From positions 1 to 64,000 of the forward strand of contig JAIELF010000010.1 of assembly GCA_019753235.1 (NCBI GenBank): a stretch of 64,000 nucleotides of DNA, read 5' to 3'. The notes beneath the pieces are model-generated. The model did not search any database and was not told the origin of the DNA. It saw nothing but the letters and a program-made list of their open reading frames with translations. This document shows positions 44,723 through 52,873 of the stretch, piece by piece; position 1 is the first letter of the stretch, and every line of letters starts with the position of its first letter. Origin of the DNA: a bacterium. GTDB taxonomy: Bacteria; Planctomycetota; Planctomycetia; Kolteriales; Kolteriaceae. The position numbers were made by a program, and so were the translations under genes.

Positions 44723-44795
44723 CCCGGCGTGGAGCAGAGGTTAGCTCGCCAGGCTCATAACCTGGAGGTCGCAGGTTCGAATCCTGCCGCCGGAA
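44723..44795 (+). tRNA. Initiator tRNA-fMet (CAT) inside the S10 operon
   Basis: The 73-base cloverleaf is complete, without an encoded CCA. The acceptor is 44723-44729 with 44788-44794, and the first pair is C1 x A72, unpaired as in formylatable initiators. The D stem is GAGC/GCTC with A11-U24. The anticodon stem is CCAGG/CCTGG around CTCATAA (anticodon CAT). The variable loop has five bases. The T arm is GCAGG-TTCGAAT-CCTGC and the discriminator is A. The usual three G-C pairs of the initiator anticodon stem are two here, with A29-U41. It is on the operon's strand between rpsS and rplV, so it is probably cut from the mRNA by RNase P and a 3' nuclease. Confidence 0.95.
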
Positions 44796-44829
44796 TTCGT
44801 TCGTGGCATGCACGGAGAAGAGGTGAGTA

Positions 44830-45171
44830 ATGGCGTACAAGGCCAGTCATCGATTTGCGAAGATCGCACCGACGAAGGCTCGGAAGGTCGCAGACCTGAT
44901 TAGGCGACAGCCGGTCCAGCAAGCGGTCGAGTCCCTTCGCTTCTTGCCTCACCGGGGTGCTCGGTTGATCGAGAAGGTACTCCGCAGCGCGATTGCCAAT
45001 GCGGAGGATCGTGGATCTCGGAAAATGGAAGAATTGGTGGTGACGGCGATCACGATCGACGAAGGCCCTCGGATGAAGCGGTTTCAGCCGCACGCCCGCG
45101 GGACGGCGTTCCCGATCCTCAAACGCTTCAGCCATATTCACGTGGAGATTGGAGTTCCTGCCCTGGATTGA
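44830..45171 (+). CDS. rplV: 50S ribosomal protein L22
   Basis: This 113-residue protein lines the exit tunnel. YKASHRFAKIAPTKARKVAD is the start, VEKVLRSAIANAED-like sequence (IEKVLRSAIANAEDRG) is in the middle, and the tunnel hairpin is in RMKRFQPHARGTAFPI. An AGAGGTG site precedes the ATG. It follows the tRNA gene by 34 bases. Confidence 0.97.
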   Translation: MAYKASHRFAKIAPTKARKVADLIRRQPVQQAVESLRFLPHRGARLIEKVLRSAIANAEDRGSRKMEELVVTAITIDEGPRMKRFQPHARGTAFPILKRFSHIHVEIGVPALD

Positions 45172-45257
45172 TGGGGGCAGGTCGTTTTCGGTGAACGATG
45201 AGGCTTGACGCGGTCGATTTCGATCGCGTCTGCCGAGTAGAGTAGGACGCAGTACCG

Positions 45258-45725
45258 ATGGGTCAAAAAGTATCGCCGATCGGTTTTCGGGTCGGGATCT
45301 TCGAAGGCTGGCAATCTCGCTGGTATGCCAGCAAGCAGGAGTTCTCGGATCTGTTGATCGAGGACTGGAAGATCCGCGATTACGTCCGCAAGAATTACGC
45401 GAAAGCGGGAATTCCGCGGGTCGAAATCGAACGGACGCGTGACGAAGTCAAAGTGATGCTGATGACCGCCCGTCCGGGGGTGATCATTGGCCGAAAAGGG
45501 ACCGAGGTCGAGAAACTGCAAGAGGATTTGCAGAATCTGACCGGTCGCCGAATCAACATCAAGATCATCGAGCTGCAGCGTCCTGATATTGACGCGCAGT
45601 TGATTGCCGAGGACGTCTCCCAGCAGCTTGAACGCCGGGCCAGTTTTCGCCGGGCGATGAAGCGGACGGCCGAGCAGGTGATGGAGGCTGGGGCCAAAGG
45701 GATCAAGATCCATTTGGGTGGTTGA
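45258..45725 (+). CDS. rpsC: 30S ribosomal protein S3, N-terminal part, ending at an in-frame TGA
   Basis: This 155-residue reading frame holds the N-terminal and KH domains of S3 (MGQKVSPIGFRVGIFEGWQS, then RPGVIIGRKGTEVEKLQEDL with the GxxG loop). It stops at TGA 45723, directly after AKGIKIHLGG. In other bacteria the following residues are R-L-G-G-A-E; here the frame continues as *-L-A-G-A-E in the next codons. The TGA therefore stands where a conserved Arg codon (CGA) is expected and would differ by one C-to-T change. Other genes here use TGA as a normal stop. The product as read would lack the C-terminal domain. Confidence 0.93.
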   Translation: MGQKVSPIGFRVGIFEGWQSRWYASKQEFSDLLIEDWKIRDYVRKNYAKAGIPRVEIERTRDEVKVMLMTARPGVIIGRKGTEVEKLQEDLQNLTGRRINIKIIELQRPDIDAQLIAEDVSQQLERRASFRRAMKRTAEQVMEAGAKGIKIHLGG

Positions 45726-45956
45726 TTGGCGGGTGCAGAAATGGCCCGCAGTGAGAAGGTACTGATTGGATCGGTTCCTCTGTCGACCTTGCGAGCAAAA
45801 ATCAGTTACGGGTTCACCGAGGCGATGACGGCGCAGGGCCATATCGGCATCAAGGTGTGGGTGAACCAAGGCTTCTACGACGTGGAGATGGCCGATGGCG
45901 CTAATGCCGAAGCGGGTCAAGTTCCGCAAAAGTCAAAGAGGAAGAGTAAGAGGTAA
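45726..45956 (+). CDS. rpsC: 30S ribosomal protein S3, C-terminal part, in the same frame after the TGA
   Basis: This 76-residue frame is in phase with the first part of S3 and begins with a TTG directly after the TGA; an ATG follows at 45741. It carries the S3 C-terminal domain: [57 protein letters not shown]. It could be made by reinitiation (the TGATTG junction allows it), by readthrough, or the TGA may be a consensus error and the gene intact (about 232 residues). Its 3' end overlaps rplP by 62 bases in another frame. Confidence 0.85.
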   Translation: MAGAEMARSEKVLIGSVPLSTLRAKISYGFTEAMTAQGHIGIKVWVNQGFYDVEMADGANAEAGQVPQKSKRKSKR

Positions 45957-46314
45957 CGCACAGCGGGCCAATCGAGTCGCCTTTGGCGATTGGGGCCTGC
46001 AGTCGTTGGAACCCGCTTGGCTCTCCGCTGCGAACATCGAGGCAGGCCGTGTTGCCTGTGCTCGGTACATTCGCGGCGAAGGGAAGCTCTTCATCCGCGT
46101 TTTCCCTTGGAAGAGTGTTACCAGCATTCCGCTGGAGACTCGAATGGGTAAGGGAAAAGGCGAACCGAAGTATTGGTGCGCAGTGGTGAAGCCAGGCCAG
46201 ATCCTTTATGAGATCTCGGGCTTGCCTAAAGAAGCGTGCATTGAATGCTTTAACCGAGTGTCGCACAAGCTGCCGTTCCGGACGCGAATGGTCGGTCGGC
46301 TCGACACGTTCTAG
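45895..46314 (+). CDS. rplP: 50S ribosomal protein L16
   Basis: This 139-residue protein organises the A-site side of the large subunit. [20 protein letters not shown] is the typical start; [20 protein letters not shown] and [20 protein letters not shown] follow. I prefer ATG 45895, which has GGAG seven bases upstream; ATG 45904 is the alternative. The start lies within the 3' end of rpsC. Confidence 0.96.
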   Translation: MALMPKRVKFRKSQRGRVRGNAQRANRVAFGDWGLQSLEPAWLSAANIEAGRVACARYIRGEGKLFIRVFPWKSVTSIPLETRMGKGKGEPKYWCAVVKPGQILYEISGLPKEACIECFNRVSHKLPFRTRMVGRLDTF

Positions 46315-46434
46315 GTGACGCTGGTCTGCATGGGGCTCCCGATGGGTCGGGGGCCAGCGGTTCCGGTGACGACAAAAACGAGTTCGGGGATTGGGACGGC
46401 CGTCAGCGCCTGAGCGGCGGCAGGAGAGAAGTCG

Positions 46435-46659
46435 ATGGGTCTGAAGGTTCAAGAGCTGCGAGCCCTTTCGGACGAGCAGCTTGTCGACAATCTTCGCGAA
46501 GCGGTGAAGGAACTTTTCCAGGTTCGCTTCCGTGCCGCGGCAGAGAAAAACAACGCGCCGAGCAGCCTTCGGGAATTGCGTCGGCGAATCGCTCGCATCA
46601 AGACTCTTCAGCGAGAGCGTGGTCTCGCTCTGGAGAATGCAAGCGAGACCGGCAAGTAG
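46435..46659 (+). CDS. rpmC: 50S ribosomal protein L29
   Basis: This 74-residue two-helix protein sits at the tunnel exit. KVQELRALSDEQLVDNLREA and LRELRRRIARIKTLQRERGL are characteristic. GGCAGGAGAGAAGTCG upstream provides a good ribosome site. It follows rplP by 120 bases and precedes rpsQ by 41. Confidence 0.96.
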   Translation: MGLKVQELRALSDEQLVDNLREAVKELFQVRFRAAAEKNNAPSSLRELRRRIARIKTLQRERGLALENASETGK

Positions 46660-46700
46660 GCTTCAAGAGGGTCGGCCCCCATGGGCCGAGAGAATAGGTC

Positions 46701-47033
46701 ATGGCAGAAAAAGCGAGCGAAGAAGATTCTCGGTCACAACGGCGAACAGTCGTTGGCATCGTCATGAGCGCGAAGATGGACAAGACCCGACGGGTCGATG
46801 TTCCTCGTCTGACCAAGCACGAAAAGTACGGCAAGTACATTCGCCGAAAGACGGTCTGCTACGTCCATGACGAAGAGAATAAGTCGGTCGAAGGGGACCG
46901 GGTAGAGATCATGGAATGCCGACCGATGTCGAAGTTGAAGCGTTGGCGCTTGGTCGACATCGTTTCGCATGACGCGGCCATTCCGAAGGGGGATCTCATC
47001 CAGGAATCGCTGGAACCTCCGAAGGGTGAGTAA
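46701..47033 (+). CDS. rpsQ: 30S ribosomal protein S17
   Basis: This 110-residue OB-fold protein binds 16S rRNA. RRTVVGIVMSAKMDKTRRVD and YGKYIRRKTVCYVHDEENKS are the conserved parts, with GDRVEIMECRPMSKLKRWRL. It is longer than the usual 85 residues because of tails at both ends. Confidence 0.96.
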   Translation: MAEKASEEDSRSQRRTVVGIVMSAKMDKTRRVDVPRLTKHEKYGKYIRRKTVCYVHDEENKSVEGDRVEIMECRPMSKLKRWRLVDIVSHDAAIPKGDLIQESLEPPKGE

Positions 47034-47148
47034 CGCTTTGCCCTGGGGATGAAGTAAGCCCCGAGCGAGCGATGCAAAGAGTCGGGGATCGATCCCTGGT
47101 TCACAAATGATCATGAGTTGATGGATTAAGAGTTAAGCGAGAGACGCC

Positions 47149-47517
47149 ATGATTCAGCAGGAGAGCTATCTCGACGTCGCCGACAACACTGGCGCGAAGG
47201 TCTGCCGATGCATTCGCGTGCTCGGTGGATCGAAGCGGCGTTATGCGGGGATCGGCGATTTGGTGATCGTCAGCGTTCGCAAGGCGCTGCCGACCAGCGA
47301 CATTAAAGCCGGCTCGGTCGTCAAGGGTGTGATCGTCCGAACGAAGAGGCCACAACGTCGTGCCGACGGGAGCTACGTCCGGTTCGATCGAAATGCGATC
47401 GTGCTCGTGGACAAAGACAATGAGCCGCGCGGGACGCGTATCTTCGGGGCGGTTGCTCGCGAGCTGCGGGATCGGAAGTTTACCAAGATCATTAGCCTCG
47501 CACCGGAGGTGGTGTAA
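47149..47517 (+). CDS. rplN: 50S ribosomal protein L14
   Basis: This 122-residue protein binds 23S rRNA near bridge B8. [20 protein letters not shown] and [20 protein letters not shown] are typical; the end has [20 protein letters not shown]. Its stop overlaps the next ATG by one base (TAATG). It is the first gene of the spc-type part of the cluster. Confidence 0.97.
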   Translation: MIQQESYLDVADNTGAKVCRCIRVLGGSKRRYAGIGDLVIVSVRKALPTSDIKAGSVVKGVIVRTKRPQRRADGSYVRFDRNAIVLVDKDNEPRGTRIFGAVARELRDRKFTKIISLAPEVV

Positions 47518-47867
47518 TGCACGTCAAGCGCGGGGACATGGTGGAAGTGATTGCCGGCAAGGATAGAAGCCGGGGCGAAAAGCGGACCATTGCGAAGGTC
47601 TTACGAGTCCTGAACGACGAGGGAAAGATCGTCGTTGAAGGGATCAACAAGGTCTACAAGCATGTTCGTCCGAATCGGCAGAACCCGCGAGGGGGACGTC
47701 TTTCCATCGAGATGCCGATCGACGTTTCGAACGTTCTTTTGGTGAACCCAGAATTGGGCCGAGGCGTCCGTACCGGCGTGCGAATCAACGAGGCCGGCGA
47801 CAAGGTTCGTTTCTGCAAAAAGACAGGGAAAGAGCTTTCGGTTCTCCGTAACGCCAAAGGGAAGTAA
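47517..47867 (+). CDS. rplX: 50S ribosomal protein L24
   Basis: This 116-residue assembly-initiating protein has a KOW motif (KRGDMVEVIAGKDRSRGEKR) followed by VVEGINKVYKHVRPNRQNPR. Translation is probably coupled to rplN through the TAATG overlap. Length fits the family. Confidence 0.96.
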   Translation: MHVKRGDMVEVIAGKDRSRGEKRTIAKVLRVLNDEGKIVVEGINKVYKHVRPNRQNPRGGRLSIEMPIDVSNVLLVNPELGRGVRTGVRINEAGDKVRFCKKTGKELSVLRNAKGK

Positions 47868-47962
47868 CCGGGGTTCGTTAAACAAGTAACGAGAGTGATC
47901 CCACTCTCGCCAGGACTGAGGCCGGCCTGCGATGGCAAGCCGGGGCGATGCCAGGGAGAAGA

Positions 47963-48535
47963 ATGGAAAAGGCAATAGAAGAGGCATACTTGCCTCGACT
48001 CTACGAACGATATGTCAATCAGATCGTTCCCGAGATTTCAGCGCTGGCCGGTACGACAAACCGCCTGGCACTTCCGCGCATCGAGAAGATCGTCATCAGC
48101 ATGGGCTTCGGCCGAGCGGCGACGGCGGGCGAGAAGGGTCGCTTGGAAGAGGTCGTGGGGCATCTGTCCCAGATCAGCGGTCAAAAGCCGGTGGTGACGG
48201 TCTCGAAGAAGGCGGTCTCCAGCTTCAAACTTCGGGAAGGGATGAAGATCGGCGCGAAGGTGACGCTTCGTGGCAACCGAGCCTTCGAGTTTCTCGACCG
48301 ATTCATCACGGTTGCCTTGCCTCGCGTTCGCGACTTTCGCGGCGTATCGAACAAGGGATTTGACGGGCACGGCAACTACAATCTCGGCGTCACCGAGCAG
48401 ACGATCTTCCCCGAGATCCAAGCTGACCGAGTCCAGTATTCCCAGGGAATGAACATCACCATTGTGATCAAGAATGCCACCGACGAGCAGGCACTTGACC
48501 TGCTGAAGCGGTTCGGCATGCCGTTCAGGACTTAA
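47963..48535 (+). CDS. rplE: 50S ribosomal protein L5
   Basis: This 190-residue protein binds 5S rRNA. LPRIEKIVISMGFGRAATAG, SGQKPVVTVSKKAVSSFKLR, and NLGVTEQTIFPEIQADRVQY are the conserved parts. ATG 47963 with GGAG nearby is used; ATG 47948 would add five residues. It ends six bases before rpsH; rpsN, which usually lies between them, is absent. Confidence 0.96.
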   Translation: MEKAIEEAYLPRLYERYVNQIVPEISALAGTTNRLALPRIEKIVISMGFGRAATAGEKGRLEEVVGHLSQISGQKPVVTVSKKAVSSFKLREGMKIGAKVTLRGNRAFEFLDRFITVALPRVRDFRGVSNKGFDGHGNYNLGVTEQTIFPEIQADRVQYSQGMNITIVIKNATDEQALDLLKRFGMPFRT

Positions 48536-48541
48536 TCAACC

Positions 48542-48937
48542 ATGATGACCGATCCGATCGCTGATTTGCTGACGCGAATTCGCAATGCCATGAACACCGA
48601 CGCACCGTCGGTCGATCTCCCCTACTCGCGGATCAAGGAAGATATCTGCAAGGTGTTGGTCGACGAAGGGTACGTGGTTCAGTTCGAAAAAATCGACGGA
48701 AAGCCTCAACCGGTTCTTCGTCTTCAGATCAAATACGGGCCCTACGGCGAACGTCTGGCGAGTTCCATTCGACGGGTGAGCAAGCCGGGCTGTCGACGGT
48801 ATCGGCGATCGACCGAATTGCGACCGGTCCTGGGTGGACTCGGGATCGCCGTATTGAGCACCAGTCGCGGCGTCATGAGTGATCGTCAGGCTCGGGCTCA
48901 GAAGGTCGGTGGGGAAGTGATTTGCGAGATCTACTGA
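48542..48937 (+). CDS. rpsH: 30S ribosomal protein S8
   Basis: This 131-residue protein binds central-domain 16S rRNA. MTDPIADLLTRIRNAMNTDA begins it and GIAVLSTSRGVMSDRQARAQ is the family signature end. It follows rplE with a six-base gap where rpsN is expected. Confidence 0.97.
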   Translation: MMTDPIADLLTRIRNAMNTDAPSVDLPYSRIKEDICKVLVDEGYVVQFEKIDGKPQPVLRLQIKYGPYGERLASSIRRVSKPGCRRYRRSTELRPVLGGLGIAVLSTSRGVMSDRQARAQKVGGEVICEIY

Positions 48938-49012
48938 CCGGATGACGGTCGATCCGAAATCCGATTTCCCAGGTTCCATAGTAAGCAACAGAGTTAGCAA
49001 GGTACGCAAGCG

Positions 49013-49558
49013 ATGTCGCGAGTCGGAGTACAACCGGTCAACATTCCCTCGGGAGTGAAAGTCGACCTGGTGGGCCAAAGCGTCAAGGCCAAAGGGGCCA
49101 AAGGGGAAACGGGCTTCGAAATCCATCCCTTGATTGAAGTCAAGGCCGATGGAACCAAGCTCGTGGTGACCCGGCGTTCCGATGAAAAGATCGCTCGGGC
49201 TCTGCATGGTCTCACGCGAGCCCTGCTGCAGAACCTGATGGTCGGTGTCTCGGCCGGCTTTGAACGAAAACTTGATGTCGTCGGCGTCGGCTACCAGGCC
49301 GAGGTCAAGGGAAAGGTGATCAAGCTGATCGTTGGCTTCGCGAAGCCAGTCGAACTCAAGATCCCCGAGGGGGTCGTCGTCGTCACTCCCGACGCTACCC
49401 ATATCACCGTGACCGGTATTGACAAGCAGAAGGTTGGTCAGTTCGCCGCCGAGGTCCGCGCGGTGCGCAAACCCGAACCATACAAGGGAACGGGAATCAA
49501 GTACTCCGACGAGAAGGTTCGCCGCAAGGCAGGCAAGGCCTTCGGCAGCGCGAGCTAA
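49013..49558 (+). CDS. rplF: 50S ribosomal protein L6
   Basis: This 181-residue protein is near the factor-binding site. SRVGVQPVNIPSGVKVDLVG starts it, and the C-terminal signature is in VRKPEPYKGTGIKYSDEKVR. Two similar domains are present as usual. It follows rpsH by 75 bases. Confidence 0.97.
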   Translation: MSRVGVQPVNIPSGVKVDLVGQSVKAKGAKGETGFEIHPLIEVKADGTKLVVTRRSDEKIARALHGLTRALLQNLMVGVSAGFERKLDVVGVGYQAEVKGKVIKLIVGFAKPVELKIPEGVVVVTPDATHITVTGIDKQKVGQFAAEVRAVRKPEPYKGTGIKYSDEKVRRKAGKAFGSAS

Positions 49559-49656
49559 CACTGGCGGCCTGACCGGGTCGAAAATGAATGAACAAGGGTT
49601 CGCCAGGCCGAACCCACCGAGATGGAAACGATCTAGCAAGAGTTGGAAGCGAAAAG

Positions 49657-50025
49657 ATGAGCCAACAGAAGATCATCAACAAGCAGCGAGAACGGCGATC
49701 GTATCGCGTTCGGAATGGCGTGCGAGGAACGGCCGAGAGACCAAGACTCTCGGTCTACCGAAGCAATCGGCATATTGCCGCCCAGGTGATCGATGACGAA
49801 CAAGGCAAGACATTGGCGGCAGTATCGACGCAGCAGAAAGACGTGGCCGAGGGCCTCGAAAGTACCTGCAACGTCGAAGCCGCCATCAAAATCGGGCAAA
49901 TCTTGGCAGAACGAGCCAAGGCAGCCGGCGTCGATAAGGTCGCTTTTGATCGAGGATATTATCGATATCACGGCAAAGTTGCCGCTCTGGCAAAGGCAGC
50001 TCGCGAAGCGGGCCTGAACTTCTGA
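49657..50025 (+). CDS. rplR: 50S ribosomal protein L18
   Basis: ATG 49657 ([20 protein letters not shown]) gives 122 residues; an upstream ATG at 49588 adds an unrelated tail. It binds 5S r[23 protein letters not shown] and [20 protein letters not shown] are the conserved parts. GAAGCGAAAAG precedes the start. Confidence 0.96.
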   Translation: MSQQKIINKQRERRSYRVRNGVRGTAERPRLSVYRSNRHIAAQVIDDEQGKTLAAVSTQQKDVAEGLESTCNVEAAIKIGQILAERAKAAGVDKVAFDRGYYRYHGKVAALAKAAREAGLNF

Positions 50026-50089
50026 GAGAATCTGTACAATAGCCTGAGACAACTTCTTTTAAAACGCGGAACGACGCGAGAGGCAAGCG

Positions 50090-50632
50090 GTGGCTCAAGA
50101 GAAGCAGCAAGAACAGCGCGGCAAACGTGGCCGACGTGATGAAGGAGGAGGAGGCGGCGGTCGCTCCGAATCCGATCAATACGAATCGGTCATCCAGATC
50201 AAGCGCTGTGCCGCCGTCGTCAAGGGTGGTCGGCGATTCAGCTTCAATGCTCTGGTGATCATCGGTGACAAGCGGGGTTCGGTTGCCTTGGGTTACGCCA
50301 AAGCCAAGGAAGTCCCTCCCGCAGTCGAAAAGGCGGTCAAGAGCGCGCAGCGTAAGATGATGAAGGTTAACGTCCGCGGCACGACGATTCCGCACCAAGT
50401 CGTCGGTCGATTCGGCGCGTCGAAGGTCCTTCTCATTCCCGCGGCACCCGGAACGGGCATCATCGCTGGCCGAGGTGTCCGCGACGTCGTCGTTGCTGCT
50501 GGGATTCACGATATTCTGACCAAGAACCTGGGGTCGACCAACCCGATCAATGTGGTTAAGGCGACTCTTGATGGGCTGTCCCGGCTTCGCACCCGCGAAT
50601 CGGTTGCCGAGATGCGAGGAGTGAACCTCTAA
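50090..50632 (+). CDS. rpsE: 30S ribosomal protein S5
   Basis: The GTG at 50090 starts a 180-residue protein that guards decoding fidelity. A Gln/Arg/Gly-rich tail of about 35 residues precedes the double-stranded-RNA-like domain (KRCAAVVKGGRRFSFNALVI, VALGYAKAKEVPPAVEKAVK) and the C-terminal AAPGTGIIAGRGVRDVVVAA. GGCAAGCG precedes the start. It is followed by rplO with one base between; rpmD is absent. Confidence 0.97.
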   Translation: MAQEKQQEQRGKRGRRDEGGGGGGRSESDQYESVIQIKRCAAVVKGGRRFSFNALVIIGDKRGSVALGYAKAKEVPPAVEKAVKSAQRKMMKVNVRGTTIPHQVVGRFGASKVLLIPAAPGTGIIAGRGVRDVVVAAGIHDILTKNLGSTNPINVVKATLDGLSRLRTRESVAEMRGVNL

Positions 50633-50633
50633 C

Positions 50634-51146
50634 ATGGACCTCAAAGGCGTACATCAGGGGATCCACAAGCACAAGCGACGAAAAAGGCTTGGGCGTGGTC
50701 CCGGTAGCAAGACTGGCCGAACCGCTGGCCGCGGTAACAAGGGGCAATACGCTCGCTCGGGCGATAATCCCGGTTTGCTGCATGAAGGTGGCACCATGCC
50801 GCTGTTCATGCGAATTCCCAAGCGGGGTTTTAACAACCCATGGCGCACGGAATTCGACGTCATCAACGTCAACGATCTGGAGAAGTTCGATGCTGGCTCG
50901 GTCATCACTCCAAAGGTGATCGACAAGTCGGGTATCTACAAGCTTCGACACGGCATTCTCAAGATTCTGGGTGAAGGCGAACTGACCAAAAAGTTCGAGG
51001 TGCACGCTCACAAGTTCACCGCGACGGCCAAGGAAAAGATCGAGCAGGCCGGGGGTAGCTGTATCGTCATCGCTCCACTGCACCGCGGGCCGAAGATCAA
51101 AAACAAGATGCGACCCAAGCGATCCCCCGAAGAGATTGCTCGCTAG
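50634..51146 (+). CDS. rplO: 50S ribosomal protein L15
   Basis: This 170-residue protein helps late assembly of the large subunit. HKHKRRKRLGRGPGSKTGRT and GRGNKGQYARSGDN form the extended N-terminus; MPLFMRIPKRGFNNPWRTEF and IEQAGGSCIVIAPLHRG follow. It ends 273 bases before secY. Confidence 0.96.
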   Translation: MDLKGVHQGIHKHKRRKRLGRGPGSKTGRTAGRGNKGQYARSGDNPGLLHEGGTMPLFMRIPKRGFNNPWRTEFDVINVNDLEKFDAGSVITPKVIDKSGIYKLRHGILKILGEGELTKKFEVHAHKFTATAKEKIEQAGGSCIVIAPLHRGPKIKNKMRPKRSPEEIAR

Positions 51147-51419
51147 AGCAGCCTCCCGGCATGGGCTGGATTCCTGATTCCATTCGACTGGGCCGCCTGC
51201 AAGGTGGTCCGGTCTTTTGTTTTTCTCGGATGGGACGGAAACCTTGGCAAAATGAATAGAATTGCAAGACGCTGGGGACATTGCCCAGGTTGACGTAAGG
51301 CTGGGTTGACAGGGGTTGCCATCGGGCCGATGATTCTCGGCTGCGGCACCCATTTGCCCCACGTAATGGACCAGTCCGTCCAAGCCATCTGCTCGGCGAA
51401 GAAGGACTTTGAGGAAACC

Positions 51420-52784
51420 ATGCAGAAGCTAATCACGATCTTTCGAATTCCCGAGCTTCGCTTGAAGATCGGATTCACTCTCTTGCTGCTGGCCATCTAC
51501 CGCTTGGGTTTCTGGATCCCGCTTCCATTCGTGGATCAAGACGGTCTGAAGCAATGGGCTGACCAGCTCTACGGCAGCGAATGGAACATGGTGGTAGGGA
51601 ACCTGACGCTGCTGTCTGGTTCGAACCTCGGAACGAACACCATTTTCGGCCTGGGGATCATGCCCTACATCTCGGCATCGATCATCTTTCAACTCTTAGC
51701 CAGCGTTGTGCCTCAGCTCGAAGCGCTTCGAAAAGAGGGGCAAGTCGGACAGAAAAAGCTCAATGAGTACACTCGCTATGCAACAGTCGGTGTCTGCTTG
51801 CTGCAAAGCTATTTTTGGCTCAACGTTCTCATGAGCCAGAAGGTCGGCGAAGGGACCTATGTCGTTGCCGAGGAGTATCACACCTGGTTCTACATGCTGG
51901 TCGGCATGAGTGTCATGACAGCCGGTTCGATGTTCCTGATGTGGATTGGTGAGCAGATCGACGAGTATGGCATCGGTAACGGCATCAGCCTCATCATCAT
52001 GTCCGGGATCATCGGTCGTCTCCCCGAAGCGATCAACAAGATTCGTGCGGGCATTGCCGAGGCGGGTGGTCCGCAAATCGTTCCCGATACCGGTTTGGGA
52101 ATCGAGAAGATCGTGCTATTGATCGCTCTCTTTTTAGCCGTCGTCGTGGGTGTCACCATGATGACGCAAGGGCAGCGTCGAATCCCGGTGCAGTCGGCCA
52201 AGCATCAGCGAGGCCGAATGGTCATGGGTGGGGCTCGCCAATATCTTCCGCTGCGAGTTAACCAAGCTGGCGTGATGCCGATCATCTTTGCGTCGAGTCT
52301 CTTGATGTTTCCCGGGCTGATCTTCCGAGGAGTCGCCAACTTTTTCGGATGGGATTGGCTCGCGTTGATCGCGGAATCTTTCTCGAACCAAGGGTATCTC
52401 TACCTTGTCGGTGAGATCGCTTTGATCTACTTCTTTTGCTACTTCTGGACGGCGATCACCTTCAATCCGAAGGATATGTCCAACAACTTGAAGGACTACG
52501 GAGCGTTCATCCCGGGCTATCGGCCTGGTAAGCGAACGTCCGATTATCTCGAGAAGGTGATGCTCCGGATCACGTATGTGGGGGCGGCGTTCCTGGCGAT
52601 CGTCGCGATCATCCCAAGCATGGTCTCCCGTTCGATCAACATCGATTGGGTGATCGCCAGCTTCTTCGGCGGAACCAGCCTTCTCATCATCATCAGTGTG
52701 GCACTCGATTTGATTCAGAAGATCGACAGCCATCTGATCATGAGAAACTATGAGAGCTTGCTCGGCCCGGACTCCACCAAGTGA
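51420..52784 (+). CDS. secY: Protein translocase subunit SecY
   Basis: ATG 51420 (MQKLITIFRIPELRLKIGFT) follows GAGGAAACC and gives 454 residues; the frame is open to 51306. SecY forms the membrane channel for protein export. Ten membrane segments are visible, from LRLKIGFTLLLLAIYRLGFW to the last near ISVALDLIQKID. GLGIMPYISASIIFQLL and the cytoplasmic loop QGQRRIPVQSAKHQRGRMVM are family hallmarks. adk, often next, is absent; map follows by 89 bases. Confidence 0.97.
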   Translation: MQKLITIFRIPELRLKIGFTLLLLAIYRLGFWIPLPFVDQDGLKQWADQLYGSEWNMVVGNLTLLSGSNLGTNTIFGLGIMPYISASIIFQLLASVVPQLEALRKEGQVGQKKLNEYTRYATVGVCLLQSYFWLNVLMSQKVGEGTYVVAEEYHTWFYMLVGMSVMTAGSMFLMWIGEQIDEYGIGNGISLIIMSGIIGRLPEAINKIRAGIAEAGGPQIVPDTGLGIEKIVLLIALFLAVVVGVTMMTQGQRRIPVQSAKHQRGRMVMGGARQYLPLRVNQAGVMPIIFASSLLMFPGLIFRGVANFFGWDWLALIAESFSNQGYLYLVGEIALIYFFCYFWTAITFNPKDMSNNLKDYGAFIPGYRPGKRTSDYLEKVMLRITYVGAAFLAIVAIIPSMVSRSINIDWVIASFFGGTSLLIIISVALDLIQKIDSHLIMRNYESLLGPDSTK

Positions 52785-52873
52785 CCTCGGGGTGTCGGTA
52801 AGCTAGGATGAATTTCCCCTCGGCAAGGGGCTGACGGTGGGGACGCGAACTCAAGCTTTGAGACGGACCGATC

